Part shown: positions 8,183 to 16,471 of the stretch, one piece after another
Position numbering within the stretch: position 1 is the stretch's first letter
Layout of the letters: every line of letters starts with the position of its first letter
NCBI RefSeq assembly: GCF_001514065.1
Contig: NZ_KQ948431.1
Coordinates: forward strand, 1 to 64,000
Length of the DNA: 64,000 nucleotides
Origin: Streptomyces antibioticus
GTDB lineage: Bacteria; Actinomycetota; Actinomycetes; Streptomycetales; Streptomycetaceae
Direction: 5' to 3'
Program-made: the position numbers and the translations under genes
The notes under the pieces: model-generated
What the model was told of the DNA's origin: nothing
Databases searched by the model: none
What the model saw: only the letters and a program-made list of their open reading frames with translations

Positions 8183-8683
8183 CTACGAGTCGATGTTCCA
8201 CTCCCGGGGCAGATCGCCGCCGCAGAACACACAGACGAAATCGTCCTCGCGCACGACCGAACACGCACGACACCGCCCGCAGCGCCGGAACACCAGCTCG
8301 TGGCTGAAGCGCTCGGGACGGCCGACACCGGCCGCGTCCAGGGCACGGGCGACGGCCTCCCAGGACGCCAGGTCCGGGCAGTAGCCGGTCGACTGATTGC
8401 TGACCTCGTGGACGGCCCAGTGCCCGGCCGTGCGGTCGAACGCCATCTCGCCCGCGGCCAGGACGGCACGCCCCCCGGCACACGCGACATGCTCGCTGCG
8501 CCGGGGCGCGAGCCGCAGAAGCCCGTCCAGGCCGACGACGAAGGTGTACGGCTCGCCCGCCTCGTCCGCGCCCCGCTCGGACACCCAGACGTCGAGGTCC
8601 GCCGTGGACCGGATGACGCGGCCTTCGGAACCCGCCCGCACCGACGCCTTGATCTCGGCCGGTCCCACGTACTCGTACCTCAC
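8183..8683 (-). CDS. Conserved hypothetical protein with C-terminal zinc ribbon
   Basis: 166 residues from a GTG that overlaps the PAP2 stop codon (GTGA), implying translational coupling. The body (RYEYVGPAEIKASVR through LDAAG) has no domain I recognise; VSNQSTGYCPDLASWEAVARALDA hints at a binding pocket near the middle. The C-terminus carries CGRCRACSVVREDDFVCVFCGGDLPREWN, two CxxC pairs spaced as in a treble-clef or rubredoxin-like zinc ribbon. Cytosolic, with a possible nucleic-acid or protein-binding adaptor role. The operon with PAP2 and HAD genes suggests phosphate-ester chemistry, which is inference. Confidence 0.75.
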   Translation of the reverse strand: MRYEYVGPAEIKASVRAGSEGRVIRSTADLDVWVSERGADEAGEPYTFVVGLDGLLRLAPRRSEHVACAGGRAVLAAGEMAFDRTAGHWAVHEVSNQSTGYCPDLASWEAVARALDAAGVGRPERFSHELVFRRCGRCRACSVVREDDFVCVFCGGDLPREWNIDS

Positions 8684-9351
8684 GCCTGTCGTCGCCCGTG
8701 CACCAGCACCGCCACCGCCACCACCAGGCCCCCCAGCAGCCAGCCGCCGAGGACGTCCGTGGCCCAGTGGACGCCGAGCCAGATGCGGGTGAGGCCCACG
8801 CCCAGAACGGAGACGACGGAGAGGGCGAGGGCGGTGCGCCACAGGGCGCGGCCCGCGCCGTGGTGGTGCAGGAGCCACAGGAGGAGGCCCAGCACGACCG
8901 TGACGGTCATGGCGTGGCCCGACGGGTACGCCGCGAAGTGGGCCGTGTCGACCGGATCCCGCCAGACCGGGCGGGGACGGTCCAAGGCAGCCTTGAGGGA
9001 CTGCTGGATCAGCGTGCCGACCGCGCACGTGACCGCCAGCCAGCCCGCCGTCCACCACGCCGACCGTCTCCACACCAGCCACACCACGACCACCGCGCAC
9101 AGCAAGCGCATCGTCCAGGGGTCCCACACCCAGTCCGTGAGGATGCGGAACGTATGGGTCAGCCCGGATTCCTCGACCGCCCACCGATGGGTCGTGTCGG
9201 CGATGTCTCCGTCGAAGCTCATCAGAGGGTGCCAGCGCATCGCGACGAGCGTGAGGAGCAGTACGGAGCACGCGCCCAGGACTCCGGCCGCGCGGATCGC
9301 CGTGCGATGGTCCGGCGGGCTTGGCGGGGCGTCGACGGGCGGGGAGTGCAT
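8680..9351 (-). CDS. PAP2-family integral membrane phosphatase
   Basis: About 223 residues with six hydrophobic segments. The three PAP2 motifs are present: KAALDRPRP (motif 1), PSGHAMT (motif 2) and R-x5-GVHWATDVLGG (motif 3, catalytic His). Such enzymes dephosphorylate phosphatidate, diacylglycerol pyrophosphate or undecaprenyl pyrophosphate at the outer face of the membrane. The ATG at 9351 is chosen because GGCGAGGATC precedes it; a GTG at 9372 is a weaker start. It is the first gene of the three-gene operon ending at 7457. Confidence 0.88.
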   Translation of the reverse strand: MHSPPVDAPPSPPDHRTAIRAAGVLGACSVLLLTLVAMRWHPLMSFDGDIADTTHRWAVEESGLTHTFRILTDWVWDPWTMRLLCAVVVVWLVWRRSAWWTAGWLAVTCAVGTLIQQSLKAALDRPRPVWRDPVDTAHFAAYPSGHAMTVTVVLGLLLWLLHHHGAGRALWRTALALSVVSVLGVGLTRIWLGVHWATDVLGGWLLGGLVVAVAVLVHGRRQA

Positions 9352-9500
9352 AGAACGATCCTCGCCGACCACGGGGGCCGGAGGCCAATTCCGCCGGTCG
9401 CCCCACGGATCACGCGGTGCCGGCGAGCCCTCCGAAGTGCCCGCCGCTCAGCAGCCCCGGCCCAGCGCACGCAGTCGATGGCCGCAGCGGTCCCGGGTCG

Positions 9501-10034
9501 TCAGAGCGTCGCCAGCATCGCCACCATCGCGATCCCCATCGACAGCCGGCAGGCCCGCGCCACTTCGGGCCGGTCGCCCCATGCGACGGTTCCGCCCCCG
9601 GCCGTGACGGGCACCAGCCGTACGCCGGAGAGCAGCACGTAGCCCATGAAGTAGAGGAGCAGTGCTCCCGTCAGCACGGGTATCCCGGAGCCACCGCCGT
9701 GATGTCCGGGCGACGCCGCCATCACGACCGCCATGTAGACCATCGCCGACGCACCCACAAGGTGATGCAGATGGTGGGCGCTGGTCCGCGCCGCCCACAG
9801 GGCGCGTACGGCGGCCGCCCCGAACACGGTCGCGTACGCCGCCCAGGCCCAGGACGGCGGGGTGAACACCGCGGCCGGGACGGCCATCGCGGCCATGCCG
9901 AAGCCCATGAGTGCCTCGCCGCCCGCCGCGCGGCGCTGCTCCTCGACGTCGCTGCGCATCCGCAGCAGGCAGTAGGCCCCGGTCGCCGCGCACAGCGCGA
10001 CCAGCAGCCAGCCGGGCGAAGCCGGTCCGTGCAC
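9501..10034 (-). CDS. DUF5134 membrane protein
   Basis: 177 residues with about five transmembrane helices, starting at GTG 10034 (MHGPASPGWLLVALCAATGA). It matches the actinobacterial DUF5134 pattern: a RMRSDVE-like loop after the first helix, and a histidine cluster THAHHLHHLVGASAMVYM-like segment (here TSAHHLHHLVGASAMVYM) in the middle helices. A HHGGG loop follows. The histidines could bind metal or haem, but no role is established. The gene is alone, with no clear terminator in the 149 bases before the PAP2 start. Confidence 0.75.
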   Translation of the reverse strand: MHGPASPGWLLVALCAATGAYCLLRMRSDVEEQRRAAGGEALMGFGMAAMAVPAAVFTPPSWAWAAYATVFGAAAVRALWAARTSAHHLHHLVGASAMVYMAVVMAASPGHHGGGSGIPVLTGALLLYFMGYVLLSGVRLVPVTAGGGTVAWGDRPEVARACRLSMGIAMVAMLATL

Positions 10035-10154
10035 ACGCGCCTCCCCGTTAGACGGTCGGACGGGGAGGAGATGCCCAGGTCACGCGGCGCGCACGCGAGC
10101 GCAAGGGTGTACACGGGGGGCATTCGACGGAGCACGGCAGGTCAGCCGATATCG

Positions 10155-10166
10155 TTTACGGGTAAA
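10155..10166. promoter_or_regulatory. Palindrome in the FUSC-MarR promoter
   Basis: TTTAC (10155-10159) and GTAAA (10162-10166) are perfect inverted arms around GG, 22 bases before the FUSC start codon, next to an AT-richer stretch ending GTTAAGG that may contain the -10. It is the most likely operator for the MarR protein encoded by the second gene of this operon. That link is inferred. Confidence 0.45.
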
Positions 10167-10187
10167 ACACCTGTTAAGGTTGTCGGT

Positions 10188-11828
10188 ATGAGCAGTGCCA
10201 AGCCCGCCCCCGCTCCGTCGCGCGTCCGGCGCCTCCCCCTGGCCGGTGTCCTCCGTCTCGGCCGTCCCTCGGACATCTGGTTCAAGCCCGCCCTGAGCGT
10301 GGTCGTCGCGGTCGCCCCGCCGAACCTCACCCTGCTCGCGCTCGGCCGCCTCGACCTGGCGATGTACACCATGGCCGGCTCCCTGTGCGCGCTGTACGCC
10401 CACAACCGCCCCTACGCCGCCCGGGCCCGCGCCCTGGCCTGGGTCGTGCTCGGCATGGTCGGCGGCCTCGCCGTCTCCCTCGTCACCGCCTCGCTCACCA
10501 CCGACGCCGCCGTCCTGGTCGCAGTCGGCGCCCTGCTGGCCGCCGTGCAGAAGGCGCTGTGCGACGCGACCCGGGTCGGCCCGCCCGGCAACGTGGTCCT
10601 CACCTTCATCACCTCGGCCTCTCTGTTCGCCCCGCAGACCCTCGCCCAGGTCCCCGGCCACCTCGCCCTCGCCGTCGCGGCGGGCGCCTGGGCCTGGATC
10701 ATCGGCATGGCGCCCGGACTGGTCCGGCCGCACGGCCCGGAACGGCGGGCCACGGCACACGCCCTGAACGCCACGGCCGCGTACGTCGAGCAGGACGACC
10801 CCCGGACCAGGGCAGCCGCGGCCGCCGCGATCCAGGCCGCCTGGCAGTCCCTGCTGTCCGCCGGCGCCCGTACCCCGACCCGCCGAGCCCTGGACCGGCT
10901 GGTCGTCCGCGCCGAGGTCGCCCTCGCGGCTCCCGCCGACACCGACCCGCGACGCCTGCGCGCCTGGGCTCGCGACCTGCGAGGCAGCGGACCGGTCCCA
11001 CCCACCGCAGACCACGGCGAACTCCTCGGCGTCGACGCCGAACTCGCCGTCCCCGCAACCCCGTTGTGGAGCAGGCTCGGCCCGTTGACCCCGCTCGCCC
11101 TGCGCACCGCCATCGGCTGCGCCCTCGCGGGATACGCCTCCCTCGCGCTCGGCGTCGGCCGCCCGTACTGGGCCCTGGTCACCGCCGCCTCGCTCTACCA
11201 GGCCAACCTCACCCTCACCTGGAGCCGCGGTGTCCAGCGCGTCGTCGGCAACCTCGCCGGCGTCCTCCTCTTCGCCGCCGTCGTCCCGCTCGCCCACCTC
11301 GGCCCGGCCGCCCTCGTCCTGGTCTGCATCGCCTTCAACTTCGGCGCCGAAGCCCTCATCAGCCGCAACTACTGGCTCGGCAGCGTCTGCGTCACCCCGA
11401 TGGCGCTGCTGATCACCGAGTTCGCCGGCTTCCAGGAACCCGGGAGGCTGATCACCGAGCGGATCGTGGACACCTTCGTCGGCGCCCTCGTCGGTTTCGG
11501 CGCCGCGATCGCCGTCACCAACCGCCGCGCCGGCAGCCGCATCGAGCGGACGCTGACCGCCGTGGAGCGCGCCCGCGAACACGCAGCCCGCCTCCTGGCC
11601 GAGCCGCACCCCGACCCGCGCGCCCTGGAGTCCGCCCGCCGCGCCCTCGCCGCCCACCTGGTGGAGCTGCGGGCCGCCGACGACGCCGCGGCCGGCGAGT
11701 GGTGGCAGGGCGCGCTGCCCCAGGAGCGGGTCGTGCACGCCGAGCAGGCCGGACACCGTACGCTCGCCGCGACGGTACGGCACCAGGAGGTGCACCGGAA
11801 CGCGACGACGGAGGGCATACGGCCATGA
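10188..11828 (+). CDS. FUSC-family aromatic-acid/efflux-type membrane protein
   Basis: 546 residues from the ATG at 10188. Two membrane blocks (about 30-180 and 310-450) of four to six helices each are separated by a soluble helical domain, the layout of FUSC/YccS/AaeB-like inner-membrane proteins. The repeated motif WALVTAASLYQANLTLTWSR in the second block is typical. It probably exports organic acids or toxic small molecules. Its stop overlaps the start of a MarR gene (ATGA), so the transporter and its likely regulator are made from one transcript. Confidence 0.85.
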   Translation: MSSAKPAPAPSRVRRLPLAGVLRLGRPSDIWFKPALSVVVAVAPPNLTLLALGRLDLAMYTMAGSLCALYAHNRPYAARARALAWVVLGMVGGLAVSLVTASLTTDAAVLVAVGALLAAVQKALCDATRVGPPGNVVLTFITSASLFAPQTLAQVPGHLALAVAAGAWAWIIGMAPGLVRPHGPERRATAHALNATAAYVEQDDPRTRAAAAAAIQAAWQSLLSAGARTPTRRALDRLVVRAEVALAAPADTDPRRLRAWARDLRGSGPVPPTADHGELLGVDAELAVPATPLWSRLGPLTPLALRTAIGCALAGYASLALGVGRPYWALVTAASLYQANLTLTWSRGVQRVVGNLAGVLLFAAVVPLAHLGPAALVLVCIAFNFGAEALISRNYWLGSVCVTPMALLITEFAGFQEPGRLITERIVDTFVGALVGFGAAIAVTNRRAGSRIERTLTAVERAREHAARLLAEPHPDPRALESARRALAAHLVELRAADDAAAGEWWQGALPQERVVHAEQAGHRTLAATVRHQEVHRNATTEGIRP

Positions 11829-12364
11829 CGGCACCGAACGGACGGCAGGCGGACGCGACCGGGGGCGACACCGTCTCCGCGGTCGTCCGGCAGTGGCAGG
11901 CCGTCCACCCCGGTCTCGACACCGGCCCCATGGAGATCATCGGCCGCGTCAACCGCTGCGCCGCCCTCCTCCAGCAGGCCGAGGACGCCCCGCTGCGCCG
12001 GGCCGGGCTCAGCCGTCCCGAGTTCGACCTGCTCGGCGCGCTGCGCCGCACCGGGCACGAGCTGACGCCGGGCGACCTGGCCCGGGAGACCTTCTCCTCC
12101 GGCGCCGCGGTCACCAAGCGCCTCAAGCAGCTGACCGAGCGCGGCCTCGTCGAACGCCGCGGGGACACCCGGGATCGCCGCGTCGCCCACGTCCGCCTCA
12201 CGGACGCGGGCCGAGAGATCGTCGACGGCATCCTGCCCGAGCAACTCGCGTACGAGACCGCCGTACTGTCCGTCCTGGACCCGCACCGCCAGGGCGAACT
12301 CGCCGGGCTGCTCGGTGAGTTGCTCGGGCAGTTGGAGGGGCGGCTGGGGGCACTGCGCGCCTGA
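11825..12364 (+). CDS. MarR-family regulator coupled to the FUSC transporter
   Basis: 179 residues. Winged helix: LSRPEFDLLGALRRTGHELTPGDLARETFSS, then the recognition helix GAAVTKRLKQLTERGLV and the wing ERRGDTRDRRVAHVRLT, all canonical for MarR. The start codon overlaps the FUSC stop by four bases. MarR proteins respond to phenolic or other aromatic ligands, fitting control of a FUSC exporter in the same operon. The palindrome at 10155 is a plausible target. Confidence 0.92.
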   Translation: MTAPNGRQADATGGDTVSAVVRQWQAVHPGLDTGPMEIIGRVNRCAALLQQAEDAPLRRAGLSRPEFDLLGALRRTGHELTPGDLARETFSSGAAVTKRLKQLTERGLVERRGDTRDRRVAHVRLTDAGREIVDGILPEQLAYETAVLSVLDPHRQGELAGLLGELLGQLEGRLGALRA

Positions 12365-12391
12365 TCCCGCCGGGCGTATGTCCGGGCGCCT

Positions 12392-13444
12392 CTAGAGGAC
12401 GTCCGTCGCCGTCCGCCGGTAGCCCGAGCGACGGTCGTCGAGGGTCTCCCAGCGGTCGCCGTAGATGTTGCGCAGGACGGCCGGCTCCCGGACGAAGTCG
12501 TGCGGGAAGCCGAGCGGCACCGCGCTCACCTCGTCGAGGCGGGCGACCGCGTCCGCGTCGAGGCGGACGTCGACACAGGCGAGATTGTCGGCGAGCTGGT
12601 GCTCCTTGGTGGCCGCGACGATCGGCACGACGTTCCCGGGGCGCCCCAGCAGCCAGGCCAGCGCCACCTGGGCCGGGCTCCAGCCACCCCGCTCGGCGAT
12701 GTCCAGGACCGCGCTGATGACCTCCTCCTGCTGCGCGTCCGGCTTGTCGCCCCACGCGTCGAGCCGGCCCTTCTCACCGCGCCGGTACTTGCCGGTGAGC
12801 TTCCCGGCCGCCAGCGGCGCCCATGCGAACACCGCCTGGCCGAACGCTCGGGCCTGCGGCAGCAGTTCGCGCTCGGGCGTGCGTTCCAGCAGGCTGTAGC
12901 GCAACTGCGAACCGGCGAACGCGGTCCAACCCCGCAGCTCCGCAAGCGTGTTGGCCTGCGCGATCTCCCAGGCCGGCCAGTCCGAGACGCCGACGTACAG
13001 CACCTTGCCCGTCCGTACGAGATCGTCCAGCGCCCGCATCACCTCGTCGACCGGTGTGAAGTTGTCCCGCGCGTGCACCCACAGGACGTCCAGCCGATCG
13101 GTGCGCAGCCGCCTCAGGCTCGCCTCCAGGGACTGCACCAGGTTCTTGCGGTGGTTGCCGGCCGCGTTGACGTCCCCCTCGCGGGTGCCGCACGTGTACT
13201 TGCTGGCGAGCACGAACTCCTCGCGCCGGCCTGCCAGAAGCTCGCCGAGGATGCGCTCGGAGTCACCGCCGGAGTAGATGTCGGCGGTGTCGAGGAAGTT
13301 GCCGCCCGCGTCGGCGTACGCGTCCAGCAGCTTGGCGCTGGTCTCCTTGTCGGAGCCGTAGGCGGGGTCGTCGCCCATGACCATGGTCCCGAGCGCGAGT
13401 TCGCTCACGCGCAGACCGGTCTTGCCGAACAGTGTGTAACGCAC
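12392..13444 (-). CDS. Aldo/keto reductase
   Basis: 350 residues, TIM-barrel AKR. Catalytic tetrad candidates: Asp and Tyr in FLDTADIYSGG (near residues 51-58), Lys in EFVLASKYTCG, and His in VLWVHARDN. The NADPH-binding C-terminal part (GNVVPIVAATKEHQLADNL) is present. It is an NADPH-linked oxidoreductase of unknown carbonyl substrate, of the general YajO/YhdN group. It is preceded by the perfect palindrome at 13492, suggesting specific regulation, but no regulator gene is adjacent. Confidence 0.92.
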   Translation of the reverse strand: MRYTLFGKTGLRVSELALGTMVMGDDPAYGSDKETSAKLLDAYADAGGNFLDTADIYSGGDSERILGELLAGRREEFVLASKYTCGTREGDVNAAGNHRKNLVQSLEASLRRLRTDRLDVLWVHARDNFTPVDEVMRALDDLVRTGKVLYVGVSDWPAWEIAQANTLAELRGWTAFAGSQLRYSLLERTPERELLPQARAFGQAVFAWAPLAAGKLTGKYRRGEKGRLDAWGDKPDAQQEEVISAVLDIAERGGWSPAQVALAWLLGRPGNVVPIVAATKEHQLADNLACVDVRLDADAVARLDEVSAVPLGFPHDFVREPAVLRNIYGDRWETLDDRRSGYRRTATDVL

Positions 13445-13491
13445 GATCAGTTCCCCTTCAGGCAGGTCGTCGTGCGTACGACGCTATGAGG

Positions 13492-13505
13492 TGGAGCGCG
13501 CTCCA
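13492..13505. promoter_or_regulatory. Perfect 14-base palindrome upstream of the aldo/keto reductase
   Basis: TGGAGCGCGCTCCA reads the same on both strands and lies 48 bases upstream of the ATG at 13444. Dyads of this GGAGCGCGCTCC type are often MerR- or TetR-family operators in Streptomyces. The regulator is not encoded next door. Confidence 0.5.
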
Positions 13506-13559
13506 ACGCAAGCCGTGCGACTCGGCCTCCGCGCCCGCCGGGTGCACCTGCCGTGGTGT

Positions 13560-14324
13560 TCAGCCCTCCGCGCCCGCCAGGTACACCCCGAACACCGCCC
13601 CGCCGGGATCCCGCAGCACCGCGATCCGGGGCCCGTCCGGCACCGACGTGGGCTCCATGAGGACGGTGCCGCCCGCCTCGGTCGCGGCGGTGGCGGTGGC
13701 GTCGGCGTCCTCCACCGCGAAGTACGGCAGCCAGTGCGGCGGCACTTCGGGCGGGAACTTGTCGTCCATCGTGACCATGCCACCGAAGTCGGCGCCGTCG
13801 AGACCCCACTGCGTGTAGCGCTCCGAGGTGTTGACGCTCCAGCCGAACACCGTGGTGTAGAAGTCCACGGCCCGCTCCGGCGCCCGGCACAGCAGCTCCA
13901 CCCAGCCCAGCGAACCCGGGGCGTTGAGCAGCCCGGCCCCCTCGAACCCCTGTCCCTGCCACAGATGGAAGCCGGCGCCCTGGGTGTCGGTCGCGGACGC
14001 GAAGCGCCCCATGCCGGGCACGTCGGCCGGCGGCGCCACCACCGACCCGCCCGCCGCCCCGACCTCGGCCAGGGTGGCGTCGAGATCGCCGGCGGCGAAG
14101 GTCACGAACCACGAGCACGGCCGCCCCTCCGCGCCGAGCGGGACCATCCCCGCGACCGGGAGCTCACCGACGTACGCGATCGTGTAACCGCCCCTCTCCT
14201 GCCGGGCGTCGGTCTCCGTGCGCCAGCCGAAGAGCGCCCCGTAGAACCGCTTGCCCGCTTCCAGATCCGGCGTTCCCACCTCGGCCCAGCAGGGCCCACC
14301 GGCCACCGGCTTGTCGAGCCTCAT
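13560..14324 (-). CDS. VOC-superfamily protein with two glyoxalase-fold modules
   Basis: 254 residues from the ATG at 14324 (MRLDKPVAGG), preceded by GGGGCG. Two tandem VOC modules: about 6-120 (WAEVGTPDLEAGKRFYGALFGW through TQGAGFHLWQG) and about 128-250 (WVELLCRAPERAVDFYTTVFGW through DPGGAVFGVYLAG). The repeated FYxxxFGW phrase marks each half. This CFP30-like two-module type includes hydroxylases of daunorubicin-type pathways and antibiotic-binding proteins, but nothing nearby supports such a role. Metal-ligand residues are incomplete, so an enzymatic role is uncertain. Confidence 0.82.
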   Translation of the reverse strand: MRLDKPVAGGPCWAEVGTPDLEAGKRFYGALFGWRTETDARQERGGYTIAYVGELPVAGMVPLGAEGRPCSWFVTFAAGDLDATLAEVGAAGGSVVAPPADVPGMGRFASATDTQGAGFHLWQGQGFEGAGLLNAPGSLGWVELLCRAPERAVDFYTTVFGWSVNTSERYTQWGLDGADFGGMVTMDDKFPPEVPPHWLPYFAVEDADATATAATEAGGTVLMEPTSVPDGPRIAVLRDPGGAVFGVYLAGAEG

Positions 14325-14445
14325 GCCGCCACGCCCCTTCCGCCGACGCGAGCACCCCTCTCGCACGCTAGCCCCGGCCGCGCACGGCTGCCATTCGGCC
14401 GAAGCCCAGTGACGGAGGGAGGGCGCCGGTCGCCACAGCGGCCCC

Positions 14446-14838
14446 TCAGATGCCCGGGCGGAAGCGGATCGGATGGTTCTCGGGTACCTCGACGAGGACG
14501 ATCCTGATGCCGTCCGGGTCGGTGAGCCACATCTCGATGAGCCCCCATGGCTCCTTCACCGGCGGCCGCGCGATCTCGACGCCCTTCGCCACCAGCTCCT
14601 CGTGCGCCGCGGTCACGTCATCGACCTGCATCCACAGGCGCACGGCCGGGGAGGGCGGGGTCTCGGAGCGGCCGGAGAGCTCCAGGAAGCCGCCGCCGAG
14701 GAAGTAGACGGTGCCGCGTTCCGGTCCCGTGCCGAACTCGCGGTAGACGGCGAGGCCCAGCTGTTCGCCGTAGAAGACGCGGGAACGCTCGGGGTCGACG
14801 GGGTGGATGAGGGTCCGGCCGCTGAGTACGTGCACCAT
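14446..14838 (-). CDS. Single-domain VOC/glyoxalase-like protein
   Basis: 130 residues from the ATG at 14838 (MVHVLSGRTLIHPVDPERSR). It has the beta-alpha-beta-beta-beta VOC pattern: SRVFYGEQLGLAVYREFG, then VRLWMQVDDVTAAHEELVAKGVEI, then WLTDPDGIRIVLVEVPENHP. The His near the start and the Glu of VEVPE could be two metal ligands. Likely a lyase, dioxygenase-fold or binding protein; the substrate is unknown. It is divergent from the GNAT gene at 14909. Confidence 0.8.
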   Translation of the reverse strand: MVHVLSGRTLIHPVDPERSRVFYGEQLGLAVYREFGTGPERGTVYFLGGGFLELSGRSETPPSPAVRLWMQVDDVTAAHEELVAKGVEIARPPVKEPWGLIEMWLTDPDGIRIVLVEVPENHPIRFRPGI

Positions 14839-14908
14839 GCGGCGGAGCCTAGTGCGGGCGTTACGCTCGTCGGTGCCCGTGTCGTGCCCGAGAGTGGAGA
14901 AACGCCCC

Positions 14909-15439
14909 ATGACCGCTGGACTCACCTTCCGCGATGCCACCGACGCCGACGTGGACGCGCTGGTCGCGCTGATCGAGTCGGCGTACCGCGGGGACGCGAG
15001 CCGGGCCGGATGGACCACCGAGGCGGACATCCTGGAGGGGCAGCGGACCGACCCGGAGGGCGTGCTCCAGGTCATCAAGTCGCCCGACAGCCGGCTGCTC
15101 ACCGTCGAGCGCGAGGGCGAGGTCGTCGCCTGCTGCCAGCTGGAACACCGCGGCGACCACGCCTACTTCGGCATGTTCGCGGTGAGCCCCCGGCTCCAGG
15201 GCGGCGGCCTCGGGAAGGTGATCATCGCGGAGGCGGAGCGGGCGGCGCGGGAGACGTGGGGCGTCTCGGAGATGCACATGACGGTGATCTCCGTGCGGAA
15301 CGACCTCATCGCCTGGTACGAGCGCCGGGGCTACCGCCGTACGGGCCGGATGACCCCGTTCCCGTACGGCGACGAGCGCTTCGGCGTCCCGCAGCGCGAC
15401 GACCTTCAGTTCGAGCTGCTGGTCAAGCCGCTCGCATAA
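14909..15439 (+). CDS. GNAT-family N-acetyltransferase
   Basis: 176 residues from the ATG at 14909, chosen for the GTGGAGA just upstream and because the family domain begins at once (LTFRDATDADVDALVALIESAY). The acetyl-CoA pyrophosphate loop is AVSPRLQGGGLGKVIIAEAERAA, an R/Q-x-x-G-x-G/A motif, and WYERRGYRRTGRM is the usual C-terminal helix-strand. It acetylates an amine of unknown identity in the cytosol. It ends 3 bases before the end of the convergent phosphodiesterase gene. Confidence 0.9.
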   Translation: MTAGLTFRDATDADVDALVALIESAYRGDASRAGWTTEADILEGQRTDPEGVLQVIKSPDSRLLTVEREGEVVACCQLEHRGDHAYFGMFAVSPRLQGGGLGKVIIAEAERAARETWGVSEMHMTVISVRNDLIAWYERRGYRRTGRMTPFPYGDERFGVPQRDDLQFELLVKPLA

Positions 15440-15442
15440 TCG

Positions 15443-16126
15443 TTACGCCGTGAAGCGAGCGGTGCGTTTGATCTCCGAGTAGTCGGTGGTCGCGCCGTCC
15501 AGTTGCAGGGCGCGTACGAGACGCAGATGGTCCTGCGTGTTCACCACCCAGCCGATGATCCTGAGGTCCGCCTTGCGGGCGTGCTCGACGATCTCCAGGG
15601 TGATCCGGCGGATGTTGAGGCAGACGGTCGCCGCCCCGGCCTCGACGGCGCGTTCCACGATGTCGGTGCCGTACCGGCTGCCGATCAGCGCGGTCCGTAC
15701 GCCCGCCACCAGGCGGGAGATCTCGGCGATCGCCTCGTCGTGGAACGAGGACACCTCCACCCGGCCCACCAGGTCCCGCTTGAGCATGACCTCGGCCAGC
15801 GCCCGCGCTGCCGCGATGTCCTTGATCTCGGCCTGGAGCGGTGCCCGTACCGCCTCCAGGACCTCCTCGAAGACGGGGACCTTCTCGCCGAGGCCCGCGT
15901 CGAGGGTGCGCAGCTCGGCGAGTGTCTTCTCGGCGATCGGACCGGTCCCGTCGGTCGTGCGGTCCACGTCCGTGTCGTGCATGACGACGAGGGCCCCGTC
16001 CTTGCTGAGATGCAGGTCGAGTTCGATGGCGTCGAAGCCGGCCTGCTGGGCGGCGACGAAGGAACGGAGGGTGTTCTCGGGTTCGAGACCCATGACTCCG
16101 CGATGACCGATGGTAAGGAAGTTCAA
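15443..16126 (-). CDS. Glycerophosphodiester phosphodiesterase
   Basis: 227 residues. GDPD motifs: IGHRGVMGLEPENT (catalytic His 8 and Arg 9, metal Glu), ELDLHLSKDGALVVMHD (Glu/Asp metal ligands and second catalytic His), then LQAEIKD. It has no signal peptide, so it acts in the cytosol, cleaving glycerophosphodiesters to glycerol-3-phosphate and an alcohol. It is a short bacterial form of the family and appears monocistronic. Confidence 0.93.
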   Translation of the reverse strand: MNFLTIGHRGVMGLEPENTLRSFVAAQQAGFDAIELDLHLSKDGALVVMHDTDVDRTTDGTGPIAEKTLAELRTLDAGLGEKVPVFEEVLEAVRAPLQAEIKDIAAARALAEVMLKRDLVGRVEVSSFHDEAIAEISRLVAGVRTALIGSRYGTDIVERAVEAGAATVCLNIRRITLEIVEHARKADLRIIGWVVNTQDHLRLVRALQLDGATTDYSEIKRTARFTA

Positions 16127-16471
16127 GGTTCAACTCGCTTCCGTCGACGGCGGCTCGGCTTCCGCAGCCTAATGGCCTCGGCCGGTGATGAACCCCTGCG
16201 TACACGGGGGATCGGCGTGGCGCGAGGGGCCAGGACTGGCCGCCACCGCCTTGGGCGGTCACCCTGGGGTGGGCGAGTCCTGCGGGCATTGACCACTCGT
16301 GCCCCCAAGAGGATCACGTATACCCATCGCGAGCGTGGTCATGGCATCCGGCAGGAAAAAGTTTCGTGACCATGAGGGTGGGCAGGATAATTTACGGGGC
16401 TCCCACTTGCTGGCAGGAACCTCATATGCATACGGTGTCCTGACGCGAGGTTCTCCCGTGGAGGATGGGAC
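16127..16471. other. 345-base divergent intergenic region with no gene
   Basis: No open frame with coding character is seen. The right half is AT-richer than the surroundings (gcaggaaaaagtttcgtgac, aggataatttacggggc and cctcatatgcatac), and it probably holds the promoter of the DUF6421 operon. GTGGAGGATGGGAC just before 16472 is its ribosome site. The left half serves the phosphodiesterase gene. No clear palindrome or riboswitch was recognised. Confidence 0.6.

Noticed and set aside
7284-8483. TetR frame extended to 629 codons
   Set aside because: The extension lies over the HAD and zinc-ribbon genes in another frame; the TetR start at 7283 has a CAGGAG site and gives a normal-length TetR.
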